DNA from: Calamus simplicifolius
Lineage: Eukaryota > Streptophyta > Magnoliopsida > Arecales > Arecaceae
Assembly (NCBI GenBank): GCA_900491605.1
Contig: UESW01001883.1
Location: forward strand, 149,259 to 213,258
Direction of reading: 5' to 3'
Length of the DNA stretch: 64,000 nt
Shown here: piece by piece, positions 43,924 through 56,748 of the stretch
How the letters are laid out: each line of letters begins with the position of its first letter
How positions within the stretch are numbered: the first letter of the stretch is position 1
The notes under the pieces: generated by a model
What the model saw: only the letters and a program-made list of their open reading frames with translations
Databases searched by the model: none
Told to the model about the DNA's origin: nothing
Made by a program: the position numbers and the translations under genes

Positions 43924-45495
43924 CTACCAAAAGAAAACCATAAATCATTCAATGCAGTCAGAACAAAACAGAATTTTGAAATTATCACAAAAGGCAGCAA
44001 ATTCATTTAATGTTTGCAATTGAATTCCTCGTCTTTTTTACAGCATTGCTTACTAGTTTTGGGCACGTAACATGCATATGCTGAATTAAAGGAAAAGGGT
44101 GGGACTAGAGTGATCAAGAGCAGAGGTTTAAAAGCAACTTTGTTACTTCAAGCTTCATGCTCCAGACATGCCCCAATAACCAAAATTACTATAACTAATC
44201 CTTGTCAATTTTTACAATCCATGATCCGGACCTTCAGCGAGGCTAGATACTTCCCAAATAGCACTATAGTGGAATTGTCGCACTCATTTTGAAATAAAAT
44301 GCCTTTCATGAGTGGCATTGCATCCCTTCAAGCACAATCAACAAGAAGAGACAAGCAGATGCTCCCTAGGACACTTCTGACCTGTTCATCTGGATCTTAT
44401 GATGCCAATTAAAATGGTGCTAAACTATTAGAATCTTATCCTTGGATTAGGGTCAGTTGGGATCATAAAACCAAGATCTATATAGATCATATTATCTTTA
44501 GGAACATAAGATCAAACCAGATCATCTAATCCCTATACTAGACCACGTGAAAGCCCCCATCTTCTTAAACTTATTTGACTATATAACTTTATACAATTAC
44601 TCATCAATCACTAAAATATCTTGAGAACAGAAAACCCTATTAGGGTACTCAACTGTAGAAAGTAAAGAAAAAGAAACATTCAAGTTCATGGAATCAAAAG
44701 CACAAGGAAAACCTTCACAATTTTGACAATCATTTGCTAAATCTGATATTTCGGGATAAAAATAAAAATTGCTTCCTAAAATGATGACTGCATTGATATA
44801 TTTTGAATGCCAGCGTGTCTTTCTTTAAAAACTGGACATGGTGTTTATCTTACTAGACATGCTATATTTCAGATTGACTATGGGAACTTGACTTGATGCA
44901 TGTACCACTTTCCATTTTCCATTCATCTACTTTACAATTGTCACACTTTTTCAGCTTCTACATTCTTGTACAATTTTAATGTTCTTCAAAGACAAAAAAA
45001 AAAAAAAACCTAGGATCTTGGGAATGGGATCCACAATCTAATCGAGATAGGATCCAATCTGCCACTCCATGATTTACAGCTCGATCTTGATCCTAACAAC
45101 AATGATGCCTACAATCCCAAAAACAATTTTCACATCCCTTCATATTTTTAGTATTTCTGAAAGAAATCATCAAGTCTCTGGGATCAATGATCAGATCCCA
45201 ATCCAATCTGCCTCCACTGTAATTTACAAATTGATCCCAACCCAAACAACATCGATGCTCACAATCCAAATCCATGAAATAGTTAACTTGCATATGATCA
45301 ATGAACAAAAAGAAGAGATGATCACAAGATGATTCTGTACTTGCACTTATATTAAAAATCGAACATCAACGCTCACAATCCAAATCTATGAAACAGTTAA
45401 CTTGAATATGATAGATGAACGAAAAGAAGAAAGACAATCAAAAGATGATTCTGTAGGTGCATTAAAATTAAAAATTGAAAAGTTTCGAATATAAC
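43924..45495 (-). other. Gene B intron 3
   Basis: AT-rich, homologous in part to 21185-22289 of gene A. It has a local duplication (tcaatgatcagatccca-like motifs) and an A-run near 44994. No coding sequence was seen. Confidence 0.6.
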
Positions 45496-45664
45496 CTGCT
45501 GCTATAATCATAGAAATCTTCCAGGTCCCCATCTTCATCATCACCTCCATCCCATATCGTAATTTGCAATGACCCTTTGCTATCATGTGCTTCCTTACAG
45601 CTTCCAAACTTTGAAAAGGATGGCATCTTTCATTGCAATATAAACACGTGAAGTCCCTTTTCAC
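45496..45664 (-). pseudogene. REIL1: REIL gene B, exon 3 with 1-nt deletion
   Basis: 169 nt. Finger 4 is intact (CLYCNERCHPF). After LRYG the minus strand reads GGGATGG where gene A has GGAGATGG, shifting the acidic tail and YDYSS out of frame. Confidence 0.88.
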
Positions 45665-45763
45665 CTATGAAGGGAAAGAAGCAATTAGAGGTCTCAGTCA
45701 GCAAGATTTTAGCAATGACATATACAAAGAATGACATTCAAAAGATGATGGTGCCCCCATTAC

Positions 45764-46366
45764 CTTTAGACCAACAAATGTAAGCAAGCCCTTAAGGTCC
45801 TTCAGATACTCAATATCAGGTATGAAAAATCCATGCTGCTTATGCATGTGAACCATGCAGCTTTCTATGTCATGATGCCTTTGGTCACATATGAAACAGC
45901 ATGAAGGGTCCAAGTCTTCAACTACATCCATGTCATCAGTATGGTCAACACCGGAGCCAGAACTCTGTTCATTTACATGCAGATTAGTCAGAGATTCAGA
46001 TGTCATTTCCAACTCTTCATCTATGCCAACCTCCTCCCATTCGCCATCACTCTCTTCACTTTCTTCAGCATCCATTTCTCTTAAAGCCGAGGACTGGCTT
46101 GACAATGTTGACTTGTTTGGCTTGCGCCCAATAATTGGCTTAATTATAGTAATTCCTGCAATCGCAGGATCTGATTCTTGAGAAGCTTTCATAGCATGAG
46201 CTCGTGATTTGAGATGCTGAGCATGAGCCTTGGAACTCCTATACTCCTTCCCACAGGGAGCACAACTATACAGCATCGGGGTTGCATTCAACTTGTTTTT
46301 CTCTTCAGTTAGGGCTGACTGCCTAGCCTGAAATAATGCTTCAGTCACCCCTGGGACTCCTGCCAC
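45764..46366 (-). CDS. REIL1: REIL gene B, coding exon 2
   Basis: 603 nt starting VAGVPGVTEALFQARQSAL after acceptor gcatcag. It carries finger 2 (CAPCGKEY) and finger 3 (CFICDQRHHDIESCMVH). The frame is open throughout. Confidence 0.9.
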
Positions 46367-49290
46367 CTGATGCAAATGAACAGCCAAATAATAAACTCAT
46401 GAAAGTTCTTCTCTAAGAAAAAACCAACAATATGGTATGAAAAGCAAATTAAGTCTCTTCTAATTTAACCATTAAACCCCCCAAAAACATAATGATCAAG
46501 GGTTTCCAGAATAAAACAATTCATCGTGTAAATATTAAATATCATAACACCCTGTGAAAAACATATCAACCAAGCACCCCATCCTTCCTTAACCAGTCAG
46601 ATGATTTCTTTATTTCAAGTTGAATGAAAATTAAAACACACAAGTCGAAATCTTAGATTAAACTGTAATACAGGGCCAGTTAATGGCTGATGTAGCCCAA
46701 ACAAGGAGCCAACAAGGCCAGTTGATGATGATGATGATGATCTAAAGAGCCACTCTTGGCTATAGAAATCCAGAACCTCAACAGCCCATCAGTGAAAGGA
46801 CTGTCGGTCACAGTTGGACAAAACAAGAAAGCTGCCTCCAGCTAAATGGAAGTTCAAAGATCTTAAAAGAACAATTTGTGAACATCACTTTCAGACTGTA
46901 GGAGCTGAAGATCAGCAAGCAGCCTCAGGTAATCAAAAGGCTTTTGAAACAACATTTTGCAAGTGATATCTCTGCTTCTCGACTCAGAAACTTATCTCGC
47001 GCATTTTACATTACCAGGAGACACCATATGCAAGATATAAGAAAACAGAAGAGAACGAGAAGTTCAGTTACATAACCCTGTAGCCATAGTTAGAATTTTA
47101 ATATCTAAAGAAAGATGAGTGTTCCAATGCTCATGAATGCCCCGAGGGACTATTTGGAGTGAAGATTCCAATGCAAATTTTTGGTTAATTCATCAGCATC
47201 TGATATTCCTCCGTTTGGAGTGTTATAAATTATTCCCAAGAGTCTCATTTGCATTAAATTTTGGGAATATAAGATTAACAAGGGAAGAGATGTTAATTTT
47301 TTATTCCAAGAATCTTTTATTCCTAGGAATAAAGGATTACCATATGAATTTGACCCTCTCATTCCAAACAGCCCCTGAAGATATCCCATAGTCGCAGACC
47401 AAGTGAAAGAGAAACATGATAAAACTTAAAGGAGGAGGAGAAAATAACAAAAAGGATCCCATTCTTACATAGTAACAGGAACCTTGGAACTCTCAGCATG
47501 AAACAGAATCTATACACATTGAACAGCAGGTTTGCAATAATAAGAACTAAAAGTCAAAATACTCCAGGAATGTAGCAGTAAGAGCAAGCAGCCTGAACAA
47601 AGTAGGCATAAATATATATACCTTAGTTCAATATCCCCTATGGCATGCTCGAGTATCACAGGCAAAGTTCTTCAGCTTACCATAGCAGATGCTACCAGTA
47701 ACTATTAAATTCACAAAAGTCACCCAGATCTAAAACAAGCTAGGGCATACATATAAAGCCCATTCCATCAGGCAGTGTGATCCAAGGGCATAATAGTCGG
47801 TTGTCAAAATGGTTCCAATCCATTCCACCAGTTTCATTCGGGGTAGCTATTCCATTTTTTTCAATAGACACCATCACTTCACAATCACCCTTCTTATTGG
47901 AATTATTAGCCTAATCAGACCATCACGATTGGAGCATAACTTAATTTCCAAGTGTACATCTGCGATTTACGATTATACATCTCTAGTTTCTCATTCATGG
48001 TTAGCCATGCATCTAACCCATTCATGATTTTGAATATTGTATGATGCAAAATTCATCAGATATTTCATGAAACCATAACTTCAAAATATTATGTACATCT
48101 ATCTCAATTATATGGAGTAACACAATAGTCATAAAGATTTTGTACTGATTTTTTTTAAAAAAAATATATTTCTATTTAACCATCAAATTGTAGAACATGA
48201 AGATACCTGTTACGAATTAAATGGCTCAAATTCAACAATCACTTTCTATATCATTTCATTGCACGTTCTCTAAGAGGTGCTTCTAGACTAATAAATAATG
48301 GTGTAAGAAACATTCTCATATGACTATATTTTGGATAATAAAAAAGTAATGAAAACAAGATAAAAGCAACAGAAGTTGCATGTGTCATGTAACTAGAAAG
48401 GATATCAAGTATATCCATTCACTACAAAATGATGGATAATCTGTTCAGATAAAACATGCATAAGTAACCAAAATTTCACAAGGCTTCAATAAATACAAAG
48501 GAAGTGTCAAAATAATTAGTAAGATGGAAAGACCCAAGTTATAGCAAATGAAAGACGGAGAAAGGATATGGCCCATCATGTGATAACACAGTGAGGCAGG
48601 CCTTGGAATGATTGAGAAAAGAGAATTCATAAAGCCATTGCAAATAATCAGAATGGACTTTGATAATTATGCCCATCATTACATTTTCATTAAGAAGAAC
48701 AAAATTACATTTAGCCTTAAAAGCTTTCATGTTGTATTGGAAAGAACCCAAGTCATTTGAGAAACAGAATTAACTGAACCATTTATTTTCAAATGCTTCT
48801 CCATAGAAAAAAGGGTTGGACATCTTTAGAAGATTTAAAGACAAGATTATTAACATAATTACTAATTATTTTGAAGAAAATCCACTTAAAACAGGAGCAT
48901 GGCTTACCAAGCATATATCCAACCCAAGCCAACCCAACTAACAAAATGCCCAGCTTGAACCCAACTTGCACAAACAATGAATGTGGTCAGCAATTCAAAA
49001 CTGAACTCAAAAAATTTTCAACTCGAACTAGGTTTAGAAAAGGTCGTGGGCTAGCCTAAGGCCCACCAGACCAAGCTAGCTCCAAGCTTCACTTGAGAAG
49101 GTTTCAGTCAAGCTTGAACATAAAATTTGTAGTCTAATTGAATTTTGGACTGATTTTGGGCTCACAATAGGCCCAGCCTCAAGCTCAAGCCCAGCTCATA
49201 ACACAAGGCCTGAGTTCATGCGGAATCTCAAACAAAACCCTTAGCCTAACCCAATCTGTAATGCACTGTTCCATCATCTTTTTCTGTCTT
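46367..49290 (-). other. Gene B intron 1, left part
   Basis: AT-rich intron holding the MITE at 47146. No exon was recognised. At 49020-49260 the sequence is rich in ggcccag/caagctcaag motifs, similar to 62560-62690. Confidence 0.5.
47146..47375. mobile_element. Harbinger-like MITE (230 bp)
   Basis: The left end GGGACTATTTGGAGTGA and the inverted right end GGGGCTGTTTGGAATGA are flanked by CGA and TGA, a 3-bp duplication with one change. A second internal cgtttggagtg copy is present. Confidence 0.65.
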
Positions 49291-49442
49291 CCTTCAATGG
49301 AGCTTCTCCAAAAACAGTCCTTCGCCTATGTGGCTGAAGGGTCTAATGGCCTCCCTACTAGCCGTGTTACGCCCATGACAACCCAAGATCCCTCTCTGCT
49401 GCCAATAAAAACCGGCTAAGCCCTCCCCTTCAAGCTCACCCA

Positions 49443-49476
<34 letters not shown>

Positions 49477-50020
49477 CCCCACTGGGGCAGCCTTGCTGCT
49501 CACCATGGCGAACGCCCTAGGGACCACAATTTGAGACCAGGAGCATTGTTGCGTTGCTCGAGGTTCAGCAGAGATCTGCTGAACATTGCCATCGCCCTCA
49601 ACCACTCCGGCATCGACAACTGATGAAGGTCACTGTTAAGTGACTGAATCATTTCACTGTTGTGATTCCGGTTGGATTTGACCAACCTGAACCACTAATT
49701 GGGCTTGTGTCTGGTGGCTGAGCATTTCCTCTAGCTGCACATCATCCTCCTCCCTTAGCGACCAACGATGGTGATGTTGTAACAAGTTGGGACTCTGCTC
49801 TATTCTAGAGGGCCAAAACCAATCTCTGTTCAGCCCTATGGCCAGCCAACGCCAAGTTTGGCTGCCACTGCAGGACCTCCAACTAGGTCTGATCGGAGCC
49901 CTCGATGCCAATCATCGACTAAGACTTGGGTCTCAGGTCGTTGAGATCAGGAAAAGAGGCAATCATGATTTGAGAAAGAAGATGACCAATCTTCTCAGTT
50001 TAACCCAATTATGCTGAGCC
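49291..50020. other. GC-richer block of unknown identity
   Basis: Distinct from the AT-rich intron around it, with a (CT)n tract at about 49446-49472 and overlapping frames on both strands of 60-100 codons. I recognise no domain. It may be a transposon fragment. Confidence 0.4.
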
Positions 50021-50570
50021 TATTTAAACCCAAGCCAAACCCAATGAATCTGATCCGAGCCAAATTAGACCCAATTGATCAGGTCTAAGTCAATCCGAGC
50101 CCAAACCTAGCCCAATTGGGGCTAAACCCAAGCCAATTAACCCAAATTAAACCCTGCTTTAATCCTATTTAGTCTGATTAGTTTAATTAAGACTAAGCCC
50201 AATAGGATTGGTCCAATCAACCCCAACTGGCCTAATTAAGCTTATTGGAGGGGTTCTTGACCTAATTGAACCTTAATTGGCCTAATTGAGTCCTCACACA
50301 ATTGGGTCCTAATTGGAGTCCTAGCCAAATTGAACCTTGATTGAGTGAGTCCTAATATAATTGAACCCTAAATGGATGGGTCTTGACCCTAAGTTTGAGT
50401 CTAATTAACTCTAATTGACTAGAACTCTACCTAATTTACTAGTTTGGACCCTAAATGTGATTAATTGACCTAATTAATCTAGAATGGGTTCAGATCTAAC
50501 CCTAATTACTATCTGATTTGATCTATTTGAGTCCGAGACTATCTAAATTGAGTCATCTATCTAGATTGGA
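50021..50570. repeat. Degenerate cctaattga / cccaattgg repeat
   Basis: Short motifs around cctaattga, cccaattgg and gagtcctaat recur many times in irregular spacing, indicating a decayed simple-sequence array. Confidence 0.6.
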
Positions 50571-50851
50571 GTTCCATTGAGCAATAACAGATGAAATTGA
50601 GTTAATTATTGCAAATGATCATCCACCCATAAGTAAGGAGTGAAAGCATAGACCTTGTGCATCGATATCCATGCTAGAAAATTATTGGTGGATTGTTGGC
50701 ACTGGATGCTTATATGCAAGGAACTTGCATATATTTTTATGGGATATGTAGGGATTCTTGCATATACTTATATGTGATGTGCATTATTTTCTTGCATATA
50801 CTTTTAACATCATGCATCATGATTTATATTTATCATTTTATCATCATGTTT

Positions 50852-51177
50852 AGATAGAATTAGAAATAAACATATAAGAGAAATGATAGGAGTAGCCCCA
50901 ACTAATGATAAAATGAGAGAAAATCGATTACGATGGTTTGGACATATACAGCGTAGACCTTTAGATGCTCCAGTTAGAAAGAGTGATCTTTTAACAATTC
51001 ATGGTAAGGATAGAGGTAGAGATAGACCTAAACTAACATAAACAGAAATAATGAAAAAAGATATAACTATTTGTAATTTGAATGTCGATTGGTCCTGAAT
51101 AGAGCAAAATGGAGGAAGCAAATTCATGTAGCCTACCCCATGTAGTTGGAAAAAGGCTTAGATGAGTTGAGTTGAGA
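50852..51177 (+). mobile_element. 5'-truncated RTE-type LINE with 16-bp TSD
   Basis: The sequence ttttatcatcatgttt occurs at 50836-50851 and again at 51178-51193, a 16-bp target duplication. Between them lies the C-terminal RT region (MRENRLRWFGHIQRRPLDAP, then KSDLLTIHGKDRGRDRPKLT) with in-frame stops, then gtagttggaaaaaggctta and a gagttgagttgaga tail. This is the best-bounded LINE copy in the window. Confidence 0.9.
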
Positions 51178-51329
51178 TTTTATCATCATGTTTTTTCTAT
51201 GAATGGATATGACTTATGTTTAAGCTATGATAGCATAATTTTGGATTATGTTTATATATGAGTATGATATTGATGATGTGGATTTGAAAATTATTTTATA
51301 CATTAAAATGTTAAAAGATGTGATGGGGT

Positions 51330-51830
51330 TGTTTTGAGAGAAGGGCATGTGGACTAATCACATGGAAGTTGGTGATATGACATTGGTGCGACTAAGCTGA
51401 TAGCTTAATTGGCATATGTAGCGACATTGGTTGTGGTCTAAGTTGAAGGTTAGATTGGCACCATAGTGGCATCAGTTACAATCTAAGCTGATGGCTAAAT
51501 TTGGCACCGTGTAGAGCCAATCTTGACCTAAGGTGATAGCCATATTGAATTTTTCATACTTGGTATGGATTAGCTGATAATACATGGAATTAGTTTTAAC
51601 CTGTCTCGGCTTAGACATATGACACTGGTTGCAGCCTAAGGTGATGACCAAATTGGCACCATGCAGATGTGGCTCTGGTTGCGGCCTAAACTGACGGCTA
51701 GGTTGGCATTGGGTATAACTAATTCAGGCCTCAAGTAGAAGTTGTACTAAGTTTATAACATGTAGCATTACTGTGAGAACCAATCTAAGCATTAGGTGAT
51801 GGCCAAGTTAGGTATATGCATATAAAGTAA
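51330..51830. repeat. Degenerate tandem repeat (ggcctaa..tgatggcta..ttggcacc)
   Basis: Units of roughly 60-95 bp containing aagctgatggcta or aactgacggcta and ttggcaccat recur five or more times with many differences. Confidence 0.55.
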
Positions 51831-52645
51831 TGGTACAACTGTGATGTCAGTATGTATCATTGGACTGCACTAACATGATGATCCAGAATATGGCATTGAG
51901 GTGATGTAATCTAACACCATGAATAACAAAGATGAAGCTGTTAATAATTTTTCTTTTGTTTGACGCATGATTTTTTAGCACAGAGTTTGCAGAATGATGT
52001 AAAATTTACTTTTTAATATAAACATTATTTAATTATTATATAGATATTTACTACGTATCCATATCTGCATGTGTAAGGATTCTTGCTGAGCTATGAGCTC
52101 ATATCATATTTACCATATCTTTACAAAGCCTTAAGATTTGTTGCAAAGCCAAATTTGAAGATTTGAGATACAGATTGTATTCTAATAATAGTAAAAATAT
52201 ATTTCATTTGAGGGTAATGAATAAATGTTCCATTTAGTTTCTGATTTGAGTAGTGAGTGGTAATGATAAATAGGTCTGGCATGTCCTTAGGGTTGCACTC
52301 TAAGTACATGGCTGTGTCATGAGCGCAAACCAGATAGAGGGTTTGAAGCATGAAATAATCCAAATCTCAACTCTAGCACATGTCCTATTTCTCTAACCTC
52401 CTAACCTTATCGTGTGCCCTACATTGCTAACCCCTGTATCCTTTTCTCATTGCCTTCCACTCCACTCCCCCCTCTTACTACCCTCTCCTCCAACCCCTTC
52501 CAAGAGCCACCATTCCTTTGCCTTCTCCACATCAATGCCTCGCCTACACCCCATCCTCATCTTCTCCCACCAGTCACTCTACTCTCCCCTCCCTTTCGTC
52601 TGCTCCATTCCCTCCTCCCTCTCCCTCTTCCCCTTCTCCTTCATC
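51831..52645. other. Gene B intron 1, non-coding, with a pyrimidine-rich end
   Basis: AT-rich up to about 52380, then C/T-rich to the TSD at 52641. The pyrimidine-rich sequence resumes at 62364 after the inserted LTR. Open frames are compositional. Confidence 0.5.
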
Positions 52646-53520
52646 TGTTGGATGGGAGTTGCTGATGATCGGATAAGGTAAGATTTTTAAATTTTGCTAT
52701 GGTTATCTCCAACTCTGGATAAAACGAGTTGGATGTTCTGATCTCCGATAAGATCCCCATGATCAGAATAATCCGATCAAAACTCTTACATGAAGATAAG
52801 CCCGGATTAAAATATTGAATCCGGTTGATGCGGAAGCGATACCAGTAATCAAAATTATGAACAACCATGACAATCATTTCTTAATCAAAGAAAATGATTG
52901 CGCACTTTACTGAAGATTTCTGCATGGATTTCTTCGTGAATAAGAAGCATCCATGCATGAAGACTCCTTTGCGTGAAGGCTTCAGACTCTTCAGAAGAGT
53001 GGAGAAGCTCTCTGAGATCGCTAATTCTTCTTGGGAATAAACGGAATAATCTTTAATCCTCAACTCCCTGAATGAGCAAGGGGTATGGCCAAGAAAATAA
53101 GCAAAGATTTTTTGGCGAATAAAAATTAACCGAGTTCTTTTGTGTTTCTCTTTTTTTGGATCTCTCTATCTTTTTTGTTCTTAAAAACGCAAAGAGTTTT
53201 CTCTGAACAGATAGAGATGGGCGGATGAAAAATGAAAAAGATTTCTTATTCTCTCTGATCATGGCGCTCGCTATTTATGAATAGGAAGCGATACCCTAAT
53301 CGAAGAAAGCGTCGCGTCCCTACGTGAGGGACGCTTCTCATTATCTTCCAAAGGCGCGCGAAGAAGAAGACACCGCTTCGTAAAAAATCACGTTGTCTCT
53401 GAAAAAGATTTCTTCTGCGCCAGATTTGAGCATCACACCCAACTTACAATGGGCGGGCTGGTCAAGAGGCTTATTGGGACCAAGGCCCATAGAGCCTAAA
53501 CCAAAAGTTCTCAAACCACC

Positions 53521-54625
53521 TGTTGAGGGATAAAATCGTCGTTGCATTAATAATCGTGCAAAGGGTTAGGATCAACCCTGACTCCCACTTGCTGTGCAAT
53601 ACCCGTTAGTGATGAGTCAGCCTCAGTGTATCGGGGCGCCTTAGCCCCTCAGCGAGCCAAGGATTCCCAAGGCATGGATCCCCATCTCTCGGTCTCAGCC
53701 GAACTATGATGTCTCTCTCGGCCTCAGCCGAGCTATCCCTCTCGGTCTCAGCCGAGCTATCAGCCAATTATGACATCTCTCTCGACCTCAGCCGAGCTAT
53801 CCTTCTCGGTCTCAGCCGAGCTATCCCTGTTTCTCGACCTCAGCCGAGCTATCCCCATCTCTCGGTCTCAGCCGAGCTATCAGCCGAACTATGACGTCTC
53901 TCTCGGCCTCAGCCGAGCTATCCCTCTCGGTCTCAGCCGAGCTGTTCCTATCTCTCGGCCTCAGCCGAGCTGTTCCTATCTCTCGGCCCCAACCGAGCCA
54001 TTCCTATCCATTATGCCTCACTAGCCAGCTATCCTTATGCCCCGGCTAGACTCAGGCGCTCAAGCACCTCTGCGGAATCCGGCGCGGGAGAGTTCAAATT
54101 CGTAAGATTCCAAACAGAAATTACACCTGAGAGTGGCCTAGGACCCGCGAGAGTAGCCTAGAGCCATGGAGTTTACACAATCGCCAAATCTCGAGACATC
54201 AACCAGCTCTCCCAGCCGTCGATCCTCTAACCAACAAGATGCGAATCTTACTGACCTCGTAACAAATTGATTCAAATCCTAACGACTTTCAGACCCACGA
54301 CGCCCTTAAGGAATCAGGTGATCCTCTATAAATAGAGCTGTCTTGGCTCCTCAGTATGCGCACTTGCTCACCAGCCTACTCTCCTTCTACCTCTGCTCAC
54401 CCTTTCGCCATTAACGCTCTACTCAGAGCTCTCGAAAGGCCACCCCTGAGAGACTCTTCAGCGAGAGCTTCTCCTCTCGTTTGTTGATTGCCGATCCCCG
54501 CTAACTTGAGCGTCGGAGGGTCTTCCGCAGAGGGCCACCCCCAATGCCTCTCGCGTGAGGACTATTTTGCAGGTCCGCCCAGGAGGAAGCCCGATCGCAT
54601 CCGAGTCGAGGACAGATTTCAGCAG
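53521..54625 (+). repeat. Element 2 left (5') LTR, missing its last bases
   Basis: TATA box tataaatag at 54327-54335; tandem ctcggtctcagccgagctat array at about 53690-54010. It ends ttcagcag instead of ttcagcagcaaca. Confidence 0.88.
53690..54035. repeat. ctcggcctcagccgagctat array in element 2 left LTR
   Basis: Units of 24-35 bp with the palindromic core ctcgg(c/t)ctcagccgag repeat about ten times. The right LTR carries the same array. Confidence 0.9.
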
Positions 54626-55853
54626 GACACACAGGAAGCGCATATATGCGCTCTCCATGTGATCTCTGTGGACCTCCTATGCGCTCTTCATATGATCTCC
54701 GAAATTCCTCTCTTGAGGACGGTCTGCTCTTCAGCAACTTCATCACCCCAGCTATATGGGAAAGTCAACTCGCAAAAGGAAAGCTCATTCTCTCCACCCT
54801 CAACTTAGGGGACACAGACATCATGAAAATTTTCACAACTCACTGAGAAGAAAGCCTTGGGAGATAGCCTAACACGGCCCCCTTCTCCCATTTTATAGGC
54901 AAATGGACCGGGAACAGCTATCAGAGCGGAAAGCCCGAGATTCAAAATGCTCTAGCCACACTACCACGTGGCATCCCAAGATGAAAAGAGCGCTCCTTGA
55001 AGTGCGCCAAACGCATTGCCCATGCCATGGCGCACGTCAGAAGATTTTCCTCTGATCCCGAATCAAAAGCCTTAAGTACAGGAAATCGACTGCCGGTCCT
55101 TGAGATACAGACAGGCTTGGGAAATCGCCTGATGAAAATGACGTGCTCCAATGACGAACGAGTGCTTATGTCACACGCTAAAAAGACCTACATTGGAAAA
55201 AGCCGACGGGATAGATGACTCCGAAAAATAGCGAGGCATCCTTTTGCAGCTTGCTAAGCCGTATTATCCATTTCGGCAAAAAGAAGGTCAACTCACCTTG
55301 GAAAAGACAAGGCACTGGCGGAGTAATAAAAAGGAGCAGAAAGCAAGTACTCCTCAATAAAGGCACATTGAAATCCCCTGCTCCGACCCAACCGCCATTA
55401 TGTCTTGGCATAAATCAAGACATCGTCTTGTGCTTCAACTTAAAGCCAAGATTGCCTCTATACTTCGGACTAAACCGAGGCATCTCTTCTCGGTTCAATA
55501 TAACCGAGTGTTATGTTATGCTTCGATCCAGATCGAGATAGCTGCCCTTGCCTCAATAACAACGGAACGCTCTTTATGCCTCGGCAAAGCCGAGTTTACG
55601 TAATGCTCTGGCGGGAACTTACGAGTTCCATTTGCCTCGATCAAAACGGGAACGCCATGCTCTAGCCTCGCTAGGATTACTAGAGATTCCCCGGGAGGGT
55701 GTTTCGTTTCGTAAGACCCGAACGATAAGGAAAAATGTTCCGAAGGTGGTAGCAGACACAAAAATTGCAAAAATTCCTTTCATTCACCACAAAAAGAGAC
55801 ACAAAAGGAAAAGAAAAAGGTACATGAGCCCTCACAGGGGCTTATCATCTTCT

Positions 55854-56143
55854 TCAGGCGCCACTAGCTTTTCCCGCGCTGCAGAGCTGGCCGGCCACTT
55901 GTCGTTGGAGGGATGCCACCTGCCTCTCCAGCCGGCTGTTGTCTTGGCGGAGGAGCTCGATCTCTCTTATAGTAACGGCCAAATACTGCTCGGTCATCTT
56001 CCGGATTTGTTCACGATCCGCGAACAGTGATGCCAAAACCTCCCCATCGATGGTCATTGTGGTGCGGCCCCAACGGGCCCCTCACGACCACCACCACCAT
56101 TGCTTGGTATTTCGGTCGATCGCCCCTCACCTCTGGAAGCCAT
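55854..56143 (-). pseudogene. Small antisense coiled-coil ORF, copy 3 (element 2)
   Basis: ATG at 56143 begins MASRGEGRSTEIPS. After a frame change it reads MTIDGEVLASLFADREQIRK, TEQYLAVTIREIELLR and LERQVASLQRQVA, and ends at 55854. It is homologous to the copies at 28497 and 31255 and antisense to the element. Confidence 0.6.
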
Positions 56144-56748
56144 CTCAGTATCTGAAAATCTGACAAGATCAGCTGAAAAGATGATTAAAGATGGCGCTCC
56201 CCCACTCGTTTTTAAACTGCTCCTGACGGATATCTCGATCGCCAGGACCATTAATTCCAACACTACTACGCGGGATACGCCACGTGTCACCGCCTCAGCG
56301 GCGCTCATAGGAAACAAAGAGTTCCACTCCCTCGTTGAAGAGGATCATTAATAATTTTGTGGCGCTCGGGATGCACCCCCTTTCTCGGGACTAAACCCCC
56401 TCCATTCGAATCATGTTACCTAAGGCTATATTCCTTACGTCCGAACTTGTGCGCCGGACCATCCAACGCCTTGGCCGAGCGTGCCAAACTTTACTTTGGA
56501 TAAACCATACTGTCCTCATATCTCGGTCCTAGTCCGAGTTATCCTTATACCTCGGCTTCGACCGAGACATTTACTTAAGTCCGAACTAAATCGGTCAAAA
56601 GCGCGAACGAGTCATAACTCGTTCATAGTCGAAAGAAAAGCCTGAGACAAAAGGCTGGCCAAAAGGCAAACAAGTGGAGGCCAGAGACCCGTTCATTGGA
56701 AATTTCAACCAAATTACATATCTGAAAAGCAAAAATACACAAACGACC

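Noticed and set aside
52412..52681. Pro/Ser/Leu-rich plus-strand frames
   Set aside because: They arise from a pyrimidine-rich tract interrupted by the solo LTR; there is no domain.
53706..54024. Leu/Ser/Ala repeat protein frames
   Set aside because: They are translations of the ctcggcctcagccgag LTR array.
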